DNA from: Acidobacteriota bacterium
Lineage (GTDB): Bacteria; Acidobacteriota; Blastocatellia; UBA7656
NCBI GenBank assembly: GCA_038040445.1
Contig: JBBPIG010000015.1
Coordinates: forward strand, 1 to 64,000
Direction of reading: 5' to 3'
Length of the DNA: 64,000 bases
Position 1 is the stretch's first letter. Every line of letters starts with the position of its first letter. The notes below the pieces were generated by a model. That model was not told where the DNA came from. It did no database searches and saw only the letters and a list, made by a program, of their open reading frames with translations. A program made the translations under genes and the position numbers. Below are positions 17,340 through 27,547 of this stretch, in pieces.

Positions 17340-17480
17340 GACACCGCGAGGGCCTTACTAACAATACTATTGCCCACGTCCTGGCCCTTTGGTATCATCC
17401 GCTCGGTCCTCATCCAGGCTTCACTTGCACCTCCCGCGCCTGCCCTCACTGACTAACAGCGATCTCAAGAACATCCGACA

Positions 17481-19118
17481 ATGTCCATCCTGATCTTCAT
17501 ACTCCTCATAATTTTCCTTGCCCTGGTTTCCTCCTTCATACCGATAGGCAACGAGAATTCGACCGTTCGCCGCTTGCCATGGATCACCTTCTCGATCATG
17601 GCGCTTAACGTGATTGTCTTCTACGTCACCTTGCCGGTGGTTGCCGGCCAGCTCGACGAGATGACAAAAATCGGGACCAGGATGGAACAGTTCATAAAGC
17701 AGCATGAAGAGTTGCTGGCTGACCCGGACGTGCGAAAGAAGCTCGCCGAAGTAGGAGTGATAAGCAAGTTCGAAGCAGACGCTCTCGAGGAGCAGCTCAA
17801 ACACGCTCCGGAAATCGCAGCTCAGTACAAGGAATGGCTCGCCACCCTCGAAGCCCAAAGGCTGCGAGACGAGCTTGATCAAAAACTCATCGCATTCAAG
17901 GACCTCGCAAAAGAAAGTCTATGGTACAAGTACGGGCTCGCCCCGAACGGCGACTGGAAGCCGCATCAACTGATCACCGCCGCGTTCTTGCATGGCGGCA
18001 GCCTTCACCTGTTCGGCAACCTGATCTTCTTCTTTGCCGTGGCCTTCAGTCTCGAGGATCTCTGGGGCCGAGGTGTGTTTCTCGGTTTCTATCTTCTCGG
18101 CGCTGCGGCTTCGTGCATACCGGGCTTAGTCAATCCTGCAGCCGTGCCTTCGATAGGCGCATCAGGGGCAATCTCAGCGACGATGGGCGCCTTTCTGTTC
18201 AGGCTGCCAAAGACGAAGATAAAACTCCTGTGTTTGCACTTCTGGTGGCTTCGACTGCTCTTTGGGAAGAAGCCGATAGTCGTGATGGTCCCAGGCTATA
18301 TCTATCTGGCCTCTTACTTCATCGCTCAGGTGGTGTACTGGTATTTCGACAAGAAGGCGGGATCGGTTTCGAATGTCGGCTATTCGATCCACATTGCAGG
18401 TTTTGTGTTTGGCGCGGGCTTCGCGATCATGATGAAGCTCACAAAGTATGAAGAGGAACACATCAATCCGAAGATCGAAGCGATGGTTTCATTCTCAGCC
18501 GCGCCCGCCGTCACCCAGGCCCTGGAGGCGTTGGATAAGGGAGACGCGGTGTTGGCAGAGAGAAAGCTCAGGGCTCATCTTGGCAAGCAGCCAAACGACA
18601 CGAATGCGCTGCTGACAGCGATACAGCTATATCAACAGACTTCGAACTTCGACCGGCTCAACGCTATGTACGCCCGCCTGATCCGCCAGCACCTGGTCAA
18701 CAAGGACAAAGAGGCGGCGCTTTACGCCTACGACGGTTTGCTGTCAGCGTTCCCTGATGACAACGTCGCGCCTCGAATCCCGGCGCGCGACTGGCTGACG
18801 ATCTGCGAGTACCTGAAAGAGTCGGACATGAACCGCGAGGCAGCAGTGGAGTATGAACGCCTTGTGAACGCCTGGCCTGATGATCCCCTCGTCTCGCAGG
18901 CTGCGGTTCAGGGAGGCGAAGTGGCTCTCTCTGTTGCCGACCCCGACCGTGCCATAGAGTTATTCAAAAAAGCAGAGGCGATGCAAGCGCTTGAGCCGTA
19001 CGGCGCTCGCGCCCGCATGGGTATTGATAAGTGCAACCGGATATTGGAAGGACGTGGCAACTGGGCAAAGCACCCACCACGAGCGCCTGAAAAGCCTATC
19101 GAGAAGCTGTCCTTTTGA
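17481..19118 (+). CDS. Rhomboid-family intramembrane protease fused to TPR domain
   Basis: A 545-residue inner-membrane protein. TM1 at 1-21 and TM2 at about 34-55 are followed by a soluble coiled-coil-like insert (about 60-140). The rhomboid core then has the HGGSLHLFGN loop, predicted nucleophile Ser228 in IGASGAIS and catalytic His304 in YSIHIAGFVFG. The C-terminal 200 residues are soluble, with helix pairs of TPR type (LDKGDAVLAERKLRAHLGKQP; YERLVNAWPDDPLVS). It presumably cleaves membrane proteins within the bilayer, with the TPR part recruiting substrates. Catalytic residues appear intact. Confidence 0.85.
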   Translation: MSILIFILLIIFLALVSSFIPIGNENSTVRRLPWITFSIMALNVIVFYVTLPVVAGQLDEMTKIGTRMEQFIKQHEELLADPDVRKKLAEVGVISKFEADALEEQLKHAPEIAAQYKEWLATLEAQRLRDELDQKLIAFKDLAKESLWYKYGLAPNGDWKPHQLITAAFLHGGSLHLFGNLIFFFAVAFSLEDLWGRGVFLGFYLLGAAASCIPGLVNPAAVPSIGASGAISATMGAFLFRLPKTKIKLLCLHFWWLRLLFGKKPIVVMVPGYIYLASYFIAQVVYWYFDKKAGSVSNVGYSIHIAGFVFGAGFAIMMKLTKYEEEHINPKIEAMVSFSAAPAVTQALEALDKGDAVLAERKLRAHLGKQPNDTNALLTAIQLYQQTSNFDRLNAMYARLIRQHLVNKDKEAALYAYDGLLSAFPDDNVAPRIPARDWLTICEYLKESDMNREAAVEYERLVNAWPDDPLVSQAAVQGGEVALSVADPDRAIELFKKAEAMQALEPYGARARMGIDKCNRILEGRGNWAKHPPRAPEKPIEKLSF

Positions 19119-19196
19119 TGTTACGCCGGGTTGATGTCACGCCCGCGGCCTACGTGACCTTGATCCGCGCCAAGCCGGCCGTCCTTCCATATCATT

Positions 19197-22100
19197 TCAA
19201 AATGAAACCTTCAGACCCAGCAAAACGGTGCGCGGGCGCTGGGTCCGTCGCGGTAGCAGAAAATCTGCATCGTCGCGATCGACGAACTCCGAACCGAAGC
19301 TGAATATCGTGTTGTTGAAAACATTGAACGCGTCTACAGTGGCTCGCACTCTGACGTGATCCCCAACGACAAACGTCCGTGACGCGCGCAGGTTTATCGA
19401 GCGCGTGCCCGGTCCGATCCCGTAGTTGCGCGGCAGGTCCCCGGTCGTGCCAATCGGCGCAAGCGCAAGCGCCGACTTGACGTCATCCGCCGCACCGCTC
19501 CCGGGCCGCCGCCATTCAGGCCGCCCAATCTCCTGGATAAAGTTAGGACGGTCGTTCTCGATGTCATTCAAGTTTCGATCAAAACCGGCTCCGATGTTAA
19601 AGGGCTTCGAGGACCCAAACGACAATATCGGCGCAACGTCCAACTCGATATAGGGAATTTGAAACAGGCCGCTGAACGTGAATCTGTGCCGCTGGTCCTG
19701 AAGCGACAGCGCCCGTTCGGCTCGGCGGTCAAACAAGTCCTGTGGTGAGGCGGTGTTCGTAGTTCCTTCGTCGACGAATCTCGAAAGCGTGTACACCGCC
19801 CGAAAGGTCGCCCGGCGGCCAAGCGAGGAACGCAACGAGAAAACGCCGCCGTGATAAAAAGAGTTGCCGGTTGATTCCAGAAGCTCGACTTGGGTGAGCG
19901 AGGAGTCCGGCCTCAAAGAACGGAGCGCATTGAGCGCCGCCGTGATGTTGGAGGAGCGTGGTGCGTTCAGTCCGAGCGTCAACACTCGCACGCCGTTTTC
20001 AACTTGAATCGCTCCTGAAGTCGACGAAGTATTCGCGCTGCCATCGAAGCGCACAACGTCAGCGCTGGATCCTGATATGGGCCTTTGGCCGCCTTGCAGC
20101 GGGCGGTTATCAAAATCCCGGCTCTCGAGGTACTGGGTGAAATTCCGAAACCCGATGGGCAACACCGGAGCGTTGATATTGGTCTCCCGCCAAAGGTGAG
20201 CGCCGCGAGTGAAGATGTAGTCCACGCTCGCAACCAGACGCTTTGCAAGTTGGCGCTCTATTCCGAGACCCGTCTGAAGGGTGTATGGAATCTCGAGATC
20301 CGGACTGACCCGCCGCAGGAATTGAGTCTCGGCTATGCCGAACCGGTCGATCAGCGTCTGATCGTTGATCGGTTGCGGGAAGCGCACCGCCGATAGGACC
20401 TCGGGCTTCACGTCGGAGTCGACGATAATTGTCGATGTCCCGAGAGAGAAGTCATCGATCGTGCGGAGCAGCGCGCGATTGTAGAACAGACCGAAGCCCG
20501 CGCGGACGACAGTCTTGCCGGGCTCGGCCAGCTTCTTAAAACTGCGAAAGAGCTTGCCGCCGAACGGGTCCCAAGCGATCGCAACGCGCGGGCTGAAGTT
20601 CTTGCGATCCTCCAGAACAGACTCGTTGTCCCAACGCATGCCGAGCGACAGCGTCAGATTCGACCGGATCTTCCACTCATCCTGCATGAAGACGCCAACC
20701 ACGTTATTCGACACGCGGCTTTCGGTGTCGAAGCGCTGGACGAAGCGGCTCAGGTTGTTCGCAAGGAAGTCATCGACTGTATCGAACGTGAACTCGCCGG
20801 CGGTTGCGAACAGATCTTGGAACGTCGAGCGCACCAACTGAATGTCACCCCCGGCTTTGAACAGGTGTGCTCCGAGTATGACCGAGATGTTGTCCTGAAT
20901 CTGCGTTCGCTTCTCTTCCCTGGCGAAGGCGGGGGAAGCGTTGCTGCCGGTGAATGATCCCGCGGTAACTCTGGGTGATGTGATCACCACGGTCGCGGAG
21001 TCCAGGCCTGCCGTGCTTCGAGGCAAGAGTCTCGAATACTGAAACCTCGCCTGATTGACAAACTTGTTGGCGAAGACCAGGTAATCCGAGACGCTGATCG
21101 AATCCGAATTGCGGCCCTCGATCAGAATCGTCTCGGGCAACCGCGTACCGCCCGGAAAGCCGCGACCGTTTTCGCCGCGCAGCAGGTCGAACCGAACGGC
21201 GGCGTTATGCACTTGTGAGAAGTTCAGGTCCGCACGGAGGTTCCCGACGTTCGAGCTCTCAGGCGTCGGAATTTCTTCGGAGAACAGCGCGACCTGACTA
21301 CCTGCTGCCGGAGGCTGAGTCGGCTTTGGCAGCGGAAACAAAGGATTGCCGGCAACGGGCACGAACGCATTGACCTCCGCAAAGTCTGGAAAATCAAACC
21401 GCTCGTAGCTGGCGAAGAAGAAATCCTTTTGCTTTCGAATCGGACCAGACAGCACCCCGCCTTCCCGCCGTTGCTGCTGAGCCACCCGGCCAAGACCTCG
21501 CGCGTTGCGGAAATAAGTATTGGCATTGAGCGACTCGTCAGAGAAAAACAAGTAGCCGTTCCCGTGATAGCCGTTCGCCCCTGCTCGTGTTCGAATGTTG
21601 ATCCGGCCGCCCGAAGCGCGCCCGTATTCCGCCGCGTACTGGTTGGTTATGATCTGGACTTCGGCGATCGATTCGATGCTCAGACCAATACGCTCGCGCG
21701 CCGAGCGATCATCGTTGTTGTCGAGCCCGTCTATGGTGATGTTGTTCGACGTCGCCGGCGCGCCGGTAAGCGAGAATGAACCCGCCTCTTCGGGCGTGCC
21801 TCGCAAGAAGACTCCTCGCCCTTCATCGGCCAGGTCGGTTGTCGATAAGGGAGCTTCCACGACGCCTCCGAGCAGGAAGACGAGCTGAAGCGGATCACGA
21901 TTGAGGATCGGCAGGTCCTCGAGCTCACGCTGAGTTATTGTGTCGCCGACAACAGTTCGATTGGTGTCGACAAGCGCCGGGCTCGAAGCGGCAACAGTAA
22001 TCTGCTCGCTCACTCCAGCGGCGTGCAGAGCAAAGTCGATCGCGAAACTCCGGCCCGTCGTGGCCGCGATCGGTTGGCTCTCCTCCTCCGAGAAGCCGGT

Positions 22101-22373
22101 TGCGCTCACCTTGAGCTTGTAGTTGCCGGGCGCGCCGACTGCGATTCGGAAGCGGCCTTCGCCGTTAGTCGTCGCAACACGCTCGACGCCGGTCGCGGTT
22201 TGGATCGCTACGATCTTCGCTCCAGGAATCACCGCGCCAGCGGTGTCCCGTACGACGCCTTCGAACACGATATTGTCGAGATCGTCCGCGCTTGTTGTCG
22301 TAGCCGATACGACGAGCACAAGTAACAACCCAGCGAGCGCCAGCGCGGCTGTGTAAGAAATCCTGGTGAGCAT
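19197..22373 (-). CDS. Oar-like TonB-dependent receptor with carboxypeptidase-regulatory domain
   Basis: A 1058-residue outer-membrane protein. The signal peptide is at about 1-28. Residues 33-115 form a carboxypeptidase-regulatory-like beta domain (VFEGVVRDTAGAVIPGAKI). A plug domain follows (GVSEQITVAASSPALVDT; TIDGLDNND), then a 22-strand-type barrel ending in the terminal Phe typical of outer-membrane proteins (LLGLKVSF). Oar-type proteins are abundant in Acidobacteria and may import large or complex substrates. The ATG at 22373 is chosen because GGAGGTG lies just upstream; an earlier in-frame ATG at 22430 would place extra polar residues before the signal. No TonB/ExbBD genes are nearby. 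Confidence 0.85.
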   Translation of the reverse strand: MLTRISYTAALALAGLLLVLVVSATTTSADDLDNIVFEGVVRDTAGAVIPGAKIVAIQTATGVERVATTNGEGRFRIAVGAPGNYKLKVSATGFSEEESQPIAATTGRSFAIDFALHAAGVSEQITVAASSPALVDTNRTVVGDTITQRELEDLPILNRDPLQLVFLLGGVVEAPLSTTDLADEGRGVFLRGTPEEAGSFSLTGAPATSNNITIDGLDNNDDRSARERIGLSIESIAEVQIITNQYAAEYGRASGGRINIRTRAGANGYHGNGYLFFSDESLNANTYFRNARGLGRVAQQQRREGGVLSGPIRKQKDFFFASYERFDFPDFAEVNAFVPVAGNPLFPLPKPTQPPAAGSQVALFSEEIPTPESSNVGNLRADLNFSQVHNAAVRFDLLRGENGRGFPGGTRLPETILIEGRNSDSISVSDYLVFANKFVNQARFQYSRLLPRSTAGLDSATVVITSPRVTAGSFTGSNASPAFAREEKRTQIQDNISVILGAHLFKAGGDIQLVRSTFQDLFATAGEFTFDTVDDFLANNLSRFVQRFDTESRVSNNVVGVFMQDEWKIRSNLTLSLGMRWDNESVLEDRKNFSPRVAIAWDPFGGKLFRSFKKLAEPGKTVVRAGFGLFYNRALLRTIDDFSLGTSTIIVDSDVKPEVLSAVRFPQPINDQTLIDRFGIAETQFLRRVSPDLEIPYTLQTGLGIERQLAKRLVASVDYIFTRGAHLWRETNINAPVLPIGFRNFTQYLESRDFDNRPLQGGQRPISGSSADVVRFDGSANTSSTSGAIQVENGVRVLTLGLNAPRSSNITAALNALRSLRPDSSLTQVELLESTGNSFYHGGVFSLRSSLGRRATFRAVYTLSRFVDEGTTNTASPQDLFDRRAERALSLQDQRHRFTFSGLFQIPYIELDVAPILSFGSSKPFNIGAGFDRNLNDIENDRPNFIQEIGRPEWRRPGSGAADDVKSALALAPIGTTGDLPRNYGIGPGTRSINLRASRTFVVGDHVRVRATVDAFNVFNNTIFSFGSEFVDRDDADFLLPRRTQRPRTVLLGLKVSF

Positions 22374-22589
22374 GTCGGGCACCTCCGATGAAATCTTCGG
22401 CCCTGACGACGACGATTGTGTCTGCATCAACCCAGGATTAGGCCGCGGATAATATACGACGCGAGGTGTGTGGTGGACAATGCGAAAACGTAGGGGGCTA
22501 ATCTAAGGACCTTCGGCGCCAGTGAGTGTCTGAGGAAGGCAGAGGTATCAATTGGGCACATTAGGAGCAAAAGGATGGAAGCGACTAGC

Positions 22590-22988
22590 TCAATCGACGC
22601 GGCCACCGTTCTTGACGACAAGCTCGATGCGCCGGCGCGGGACCAGAGCGCTCTTGGCGCTCTCGTCGCTGCTGAATAACTCCAGCGCGATGTTCTCGCG
22701 AATATACCGGAGGAAATTCTCGAACTCGTGTTGCATTCGATTCATCTTTTCGCGCATGTTAAGAATGATCTCAACCCCCGCGAGATTCACTCCGAGATCG
22801 CGAGTGAGATTGAGTATTAGCTCGAGCCGTTCGATATCTTCTTCAGTGTAGTAGCGCGTGCCTTTAGCCGAACGCGATGGTTTGATCAGACCTTCGCGTT
22901 CGTACAACCGCAGCGTTTGAGGGTGGACGCCATACTCCTCAGCCACTACGCTTATCGTATATTTCTTTACGGTCTTGCTCTTCGACAT
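22590..22988 (-). CDS. hspR: HspR-like MerR-family heat-shock repressor
   Basis: A 132-residue MerR-family regulator. The winged-helix DNA-binding domain runs over about residues 10-78 (YTISVVAEEYGVHPQTLRLYEREGLI, then TRYYTEEDIERLELI), followed by a coiled coil. No ligand-binding or Cys-rich effector domain is present. The position at the end of a dnaK-dnaJ operon is the HspR arrangement, where the protein represses its own operon together with DnaK. A canonical HAIR operator is not seen upstream of dnaK, so the target site may have diverged. Confidence 0.82.
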   Translation of the reverse strand: MSKSKTVKKYTISVVAEEYGVHPQTLRLYEREGLIKPSRSAKGTRYYTEEDIERLELILNLTRDLGVNLAGVEIILNMREKMNRMQHEFENFLRYIRENIALELFSSDESAKSALVPRRRIELVVKNGGRVD

Positions 22989-22989
22989 T

Positions 22990-23286
22990 TTACTCTTTTG
23001 CCGCGGTTCGATCGACGTCGTCGTCTTTGCCCCCAGTCTTTGTCATTCCCTGCTTCTCATCCTGCATGGATTCAATCGCCTTGCGCTTTTCGTCTATGAG
23101 GATTGCCTCCAACCCCAGGGCCCCGGCCTGGATGAACTGAGTGGTCTTACCTTGCCCGGCGGCGAAATCCCGTTCCCATTCCGCTACTGTTCTACGTCTG
23201 CGGCGACCGTTTTCTCGAACGACAGACCAGAACAGCAGCGCAATAAGCGCTAGCGGTACCAACCAGTAAAGAAGCTGTTCAATCAT
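22990..23286 (-). CDS. Small membrane-anchored protein between dnaJ and hspR (98 aa)
   Basis: A 98-residue protein with one N-terminal helix ([19 protein letters not shown]), then a basic patch (GRRRRR), a helical segment ([15 protein letters not shown]) and a charged disordered tail. No known family recognised. It overlaps the end of dnaJ by four bases and is followed within two bases by hspR, so it is certainly co-transcribed. It could tether or sense for the chaperone system; that is inference. Confidence 0.75.
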   Translation of the reverse strand: MIEQLLYWLVPLALIALLFWSVVRENGRRRRRTVAEWERDFAAGQGKTTQFIQAGALGLEAILIDEKRKAIESMQDEKQGMTKTGGKDDDVDRTAAKE

Positions 23287-24377
23287 TCGAGCCCCATCTC
23301 GGCGCGAGGATTCTCAGGATTGTATCGCGCGTAGCGCCCGAGTAGCTCCTTTGTCTCTTCACTTATCACTCTGGGGAGCGTGATCTTCACTTCTACGAAC
23401 TGATCGCCGCGGCTGCCTCCGGCGCGCAGGCTTGGGGCGCCGCGCTCTCGCAATCGGAACCGCTGCCCCGACTGAGTGCCCGGCGGAATCCTGAGCAGCG
23501 CCTTTCCGTCCACAGTCGGCACTTCTATTTTGGCGCCGAGCGCGGCCTCGGGCACAGTGAGCGGCACGACGCAATGGATATTGTCCCCTTGACGTTTGAA
23601 GTACGAATGCTCACTGACGTTGGTGACTATGTAGAGGTCGCCGGACTGACCGCCTGACCTGCCCGCGTGCCCCTTGCTCGGGACCCTGACCCGCGAACTG
23701 GTCTCGACACCGGCCGGTATCCGAACCGTGATTGTTTCGCGCCTGGCCACGATCCCCTGGCCCTTGCAAGCGGCGCACACAACAGCGACCTTTCCGGTAC
23801 CCGCGCACTGAGTGCATCTGGAAGGTCCGCCGATTCGCCTCGCCTGCTGACCGGTTCCGTTGCAGGCCGAGCATGCGGCGTCAGCGCTAGCCGTTTCGCC
23901 TATCCCTCGACAGTCGGCGCAGCTTTCGCTGCGATCCACTTCAATCCTGGTTGTCAGGCCCTGCATCGCCTGCTCGAAGGTCAAGGCAAGCGGGTACTCA
24001 AGGTCGCTCCCGCGTGAGGGCTGTTTGCGCGAAGGCGAAGCTTGAGGTCTGAGGTTGCTGAAAACCTCCGAGAATATGTCACGGAAATTCGCGGCTCCGA
24101 AGTTGGAGAAGTCAAACACCGGTCCCCAGGCAGTACCGGCCCCGGCCGCCGCGTGCTCCGAGTAATAGCCGTAGCGGTCGTATATCTCGCGCTTCTTGGG
24201 GTCGGACAAAACCTCGAAGGCTTCGGAGATTTGTTTGAAGCGATCCTCCGAAGCCTGGTTTCCGGGGTTGACGTCCGGATGATGACGCCGCGCGAGTTTG
24301 CGATAAGCCTTCTTTATGTCCTCGGCTTTCGCACTGCGCGGTACACCCAGCAGCTTGTAGTAGTCCGGACCTTGCAT
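23283..24377 (-). CDS. dnaJ: DnaJ co-chaperone
   Basis: A 364-residue Hsp40. The J domain (about 1-70, with HPD in [11 protein letters not shown]) stimulates DnaK ATPase. A short Gly/Ser linker follows. The zinc-finger region has four CxxCxGxG-type repeats ([32 protein letters not shown]). The C-terminal substrate-binding domain includes [15 protein letters not shown] and [20 protein letters not shown]. It is 113 bases after dnaK with no grpE between, unlike many HspR operons. Confidence 0.93.
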   Translation of the reverse strand: MQGPDYYKLLGVPRSAKAEDIKKAYRKLARRHHPDVNPGNQASEDRFKQISEAFEVLSDPKKREIYDRYGYYSEHAAAGAGTAWGPVFDFSNFGAANFRDIFSEVFSNLRPQASPSRKQPSRGSDLEYPLALTFEQAMQGLTTRIEVDRSESCADCRGIGETASADAACSACNGTGQQARRIGGPSRCTQCAGTGKVAVVCAACKGQGIVARRETITVRIPAGVETSSRVRVPSKGHAGRSGGQSGDLYIVTNVSEHSYFKRQGDNIHCVVPLTVPEAALGAKIEVPTVDGKALLRIPPGTQSGQRFRLRERGAPSLRAGGSRGDQFVEVKITLPRVISEETKELLGRYARYNPENPRAEMGLE

Positions 24378-24490
24378 AGACGATGATGCGTGCGAAGCAG
24401 CATAGACTTTAGTCGATCACATTCGAGACTAAGGCGCCCCCGCAGCCACGGAGACACGAACTGAAGTCTATGCTAGTTCACGACGGCTCC

Positions 24491-26407
24491 TCACTTCTTA
24501 TCATCAACGTCGACGAAGTCGGCGTCGATCACGTTATCCTCGCCGCTCCCGCCGCTTCCAGCAGCCGCGCCTGAAGCACCGGCGCCGCCGGTTTGGCCGC
24601 CCGCCTGAGAGGAGGCTTGCTGATACATGATCTCGGCAAGCTTGTGCGAGGACTTGACCAGCCGGTCGTATGCCGCGTTGATCTCAGCCGCATCACTCGA
24701 ATCGAGCTTGCTTTTTGCCTCGGCTACCTCGGATTCAATTTCGCTCGCGGTCGAAGCATCAACCTTGTCGCGATGCTCTGACAAAGTTTTCTCGGTCGAG
24801 TAGATCATTCCGTCCAGCTTGTTATGCGCTTCAATGCGCTCGCGAGCCAGGCGGTCTTCTTCGGCGTGCGACTCTGCATCGTTCATCATCCGGTCGATCT
24901 CATCCTTGGCCAGGCCTGACGAGGATGTAATGGTGATCTTCTGCTCGCGGCCGGTGCCGAGGTCTTTGGCCGAGACATTGACGATGCCGTTGGCATCAAT
25001 ATCAAAGGTCACTTCGATTTGCGGAACACCTCGCGGCGCAGGCGGGATGCCTACCAGATGAAACTTCCCGAGAGTGCGGTTCTGCCCTGCGATCGAGCGC
25101 TCGCCCTGAAGTACATGGACTTCCACGGAAGTCTGACTGTCAGAAGCGGTCGAGAAAATCTCCGACTTGCGTGTCGGAATCGTGGTATTTCGCTCGATCA
25201 ATTTCGTAAACACACCGCCGAGCGTTTCGATACCGAGACTCAGCGGCGTGACGTCGAGCAGAAGCAAGTCCTTCACTTCGCCACCAAGCACACCAGCTTG
25301 AATCGCCGCGCCGACGGCGACAACTTCGTCCGGGTTCACACCCTTGTGAGGTTCGCGTCCGAAAAACTCCTTTACCATCTGCTGGACCTTCGGTATCCGA
25401 GTCGATCCGCCGACCAGCACCACCTCGTCGATCTTGTCGGTTTTTAATCCGGCGTCTTCGAGCGCCGCGCGGCACGGGCCAATTGTCCTCTGCAAAATCT
25501 CTTCAACGAGCTGTTCGAACTTCGCGCGCGTCAGTTTCATGACCAGGTGCTTGGGCCCTGACTGGTCGGCGGTAATAAAAGGAAGATTGATCTCCGTCTC
25601 CATCGTCGAAGAAAGCTCGATCTTCGCTTTCTCTGCCGACTCTTTCAGCCGCTGCAAAGCCATCTTGTCCTTCGAGAGATCGATGCCCTGATCTTTACGG
25701 AACTCTTCGATGATCCAGTCGATGATGCGCTGGTCGATATTGTCGCCGCCCAGGTGAGTGTCTCCATTAGTGGACTTGACCTCTACTACACCTTCCCCCA
25801 CTTCAAGAATCGAGATGTCGAACGTTCCGCCGCCGAAGTCGAATACTGCGATTGTCTCGTCTTTCTTTTTGTCCAGCCCGTAAGCAAGCGCGGCGGCGGT
25901 CGGCTCGTTGACAATACGCATGACTTCGAGGCCCGCGATCTTGCCCGCATCCTTGGTGGCCTGGCGCTGGGAATCGTTGAAATACGCCGGGACGGTAATG
26001 ACCGCTTGAGTCACTTTCTGTCCAAGATAATCCTCCGCGGCTTGCTTGAGCTTCTGAAGGATCATTGCCGAGATCTCCGGCGGAGACCACTCTTTATCAC
26101 CGGCTTGGATCCTGACATCGTTTCCGGCTCTGGTGACCTTGTAAGGCACCATCTTCATTTCTTCATTCACTTCATCAAAGCGACGCCCCATAAAACGCTT
26201 GATCGAGTAAACGGTGTTTTCCGGGTTGGTGACCGCCTGCCGCTTGGCCACCTGTCCGACTAAACGATTGCCGTCCTTGGTGAACGCTACGACAGAAGGC
26301 GTGGTCCGCGCGCCTTCGGAATTGGTAATAACCATCGGCTCGCCCCCCTCCATCACCGCGACAACCGAGTTGGTGGTACCAAGGTCAATACCTATAATCT
26401 TGCCCAT
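24491..26407 (-). CDS. dnaK: DnaK (Hsp70) chaperone
   Basis: A 638-residue Hsp70. The nucleotide-binding domain has the [10 protein letters not shown] phosphate-1 motif, [17 protein letters not shown] and [11 protein letters not shown]. The substrate-binding domain starts about residue 390 ([17 protein letters not shown]), followed by a helical lid and a Gly-rich tail ending [14 protein letters not shown]. It folds and protects proteins in the cytoplasm with DnaJ and GrpE, and is normally co-repressor for HspR. It is the first gene of the operon dnaK-dnaJ-orf-hspR. A good sigma-70 promoter lies at 26443-26471. Confidence 0.97.
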   Translation of the reverse strand: MGKIIGIDLGTTNSVVAVMEGGEPMVITNSEGARTTPSVVAFTKDGNRLVGQVAKRQAVTNPENTVYSIKRFMGRRFDEVNEEMKMVPYKVTRAGNDVRIQAGDKEWSPPEISAMILQKLKQAAEDYLGQKVTQAVITVPAYFNDSQRQATKDAGKIAGLEVMRIVNEPTAAALAYGLDKKKDETIAVFDFGGGTFDISILEVGEGVVEVKSTNGDTHLGGDNIDQRIIDWIIEEFRKDQGIDLSKDKMALQRLKESAEKAKIELSSTMETEINLPFITADQSGPKHLVMKLTRAKFEQLVEEILQRTIGPCRAALEDAGLKTDKIDEVVLVGGSTRIPKVQQMVKEFFGREPHKGVNPDEVVAVGAAIQAGVLGGEVKDLLLLDVTPLSLGIETLGGVFTKLIERNTTIPTRKSEIFSTASDSQTSVEVHVLQGERSIAGQNRTLGKFHLVGIPPAPRGVPQIEVTFDIDANGIVNVSAKDLGTGREQKITITSSSGLAKDEIDRMMNDAESHAEEDRLARERIEAHNKLDGMIYSTEKTLSEHRDKVDASTASEIESEVAEAKSKLDSSDAAEINAAYDRLVKSSHKLAEIMYQQASSQAGGQTGGAGASGAAAGSGGSGEDNVIDADFVDVDDKK

Positions 26408-26442
26408 TTTTCAATGCCTCCAGGAAGTTGAAATCAAATTGA

Positions 26443-26471
26443 ATCTTAATATCTGAGCACGATGCTGTCAA
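26443..26471 (-). promoter_or_regulatory. dnaK promoter (TTGACA-N17-TAAGAT)
   Basis: On the minus strand TTGACA (26471-26466) is followed after 17 bases by TAAGAT (26448-26443), a near-consensus vegetative promoter starting about 40 bases before dnaK. Neither a CIRCE element nor a full HAIR inverted repeat is visible around it. Confidence 0.7.
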
Positions 26472-26606
26472 GTTTTTTGTAAGTCGGAACCTCAACAATT
26501 CTAGATTCCATCAATTCTCAATGCTCCGTTTGTTCTTACTGCGGATGCCAAGCGTCGTCTGCCTGTGAGTCAGTCAGGGGCTACAACGCTGGATGTTGCG
26601 CAAGTG

Positions 26607-27248
26607 CTATGCGGTCGTCTCGCTCGAGACCTTCTGCGGCTCGCGTCGCAGAATGCTTATTCCCTTAACCACGTATTCGCCGCCAGAGACTATGAGGGAC
26701 GCGATCACGATCGCGTAGAGAAATGGCAACAGAAAGATCAGCCGTCCTGTGGTGTGAAAAACAAGAAACCAGACGATTAGCCCCAGCTCTACCAGCGTGT
26801 TGATTTTGCCTAGGAGGGTTGGCTTGAAATCTTTGAACTTCGTCAGCAAATACACAACCAGCGAACCCAACACTATGATCACATCTCTACCGACCACGGC
26901 GACAGCAAGCCAGATTGGAATCGACGGGAATCCCGCGTGCGGAATTGCCATCACCACAAAACCGGTGGTCGTCAATAGTTTGTCGGCGATGGGGTCGAGG
27001 AACCGGCCGAGACGTGATTGCTGCTTGAATCTGCGCGCGATGAAGCCGTCGACGAAATCAGTGACGCTCGCCCCGAAGAACACTAGAAGCGCTTTTCCAA
27101 AGCTTCCTTGCTGGACGAAATAAAGGAAGGGGACGGTAAGCACCATACGAAAAGTCGTGAGGATATTCGGAATCGTCCAGACTCCGGCTCGCCCAACCTC
27201 GGATCGATTCGGCTTCGCGACGGCCGCCTGAGTTTGATTTGTTGCCAT
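26607..27248 (-). CDS. pgsA: CDP-diacylglycerol-glycerol-3-phosphate 3-phosphatidyltransferase
   Basis: Makes phosphatidylglycerophosphate from CDP-diacylglycerol and glycerol-3-phosphate in the inner membrane. The 213-residue protein has the CDP-alcohol phosphotransferase signature spread over DFVDGFIARRF, SRLGRFLDPIADK (the DG...AR...G...D...D pattern) and about five to six hydrophobic helices. NILTTFRM near residue 27 is typical of PgsA. The start at 27248 is preferred to an ATG farther upstream, which would add about 40 residues without family similarity. The C-terminal tail after the last helix is polar. Confidence 0.88.
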   Translation of the reverse strand: MATNQTQAAVAKPNRSEVGRAGVWTIPNILTTFRMVLTVPFLYFVQQGSFGKALLVFFGASVTDFVDGFIARRFKQQSRLGRFLDPIADKLLTTTGFVVMAIPHAGFPSIPIWLAVAVVGRDVIIVLGSLVVYLLTKFKDFKPTLLGKINTLVELGLIVWFLVFHTTGRLIFLLPFLYAIVIASLIVSGGEYVVKGISILRREPQKVSSETTA

Positions 27249-27547
27249 TTTATTGCAGCGATTATATGGTTGTGAACCGGCCCGGGCAACATCAATGCTC
27301 TCCGAGCAAGCCCCTTGATCTCTATGCAATAGTGTCTTGCGCGACCGCAACCCAGGCTTCGCCGGTTCCAAAAGAGTTGCGAAATCATTGCGTCGAATCT
27401 TGCGAAATCATTGTGATGAAAGGAGATATATTGAATATTCGCACAGAACGCATCATACTGTTTTATGTGAAGCGGACATTCACCTAAAGGCGCCGATTCA
27501 TCGAGCGAACCACAACACTAAAGCAAGACAGGGAGAGGTAGCAACAA
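27249..27547. other. Divergent spacer pgsA/transglycosylase
   Basis: About 300 bases holding the promoters of two divergent genes. I see no convincing -35/-10 pair and no other element. Confidence 0.3.

Noticed and set aside
26408-26530. HAIR or CIRCE operator upstream of dnaK
   Set aside because: Only a partial half-site (GTTGAGG) is present; no paired inverted arm was found.
27418-27487. Short frame after AAAGGAGATATA near 27420
   Set aside because: The 23-residue product has no family features and the candidate ribosome site could belong to no clear start.
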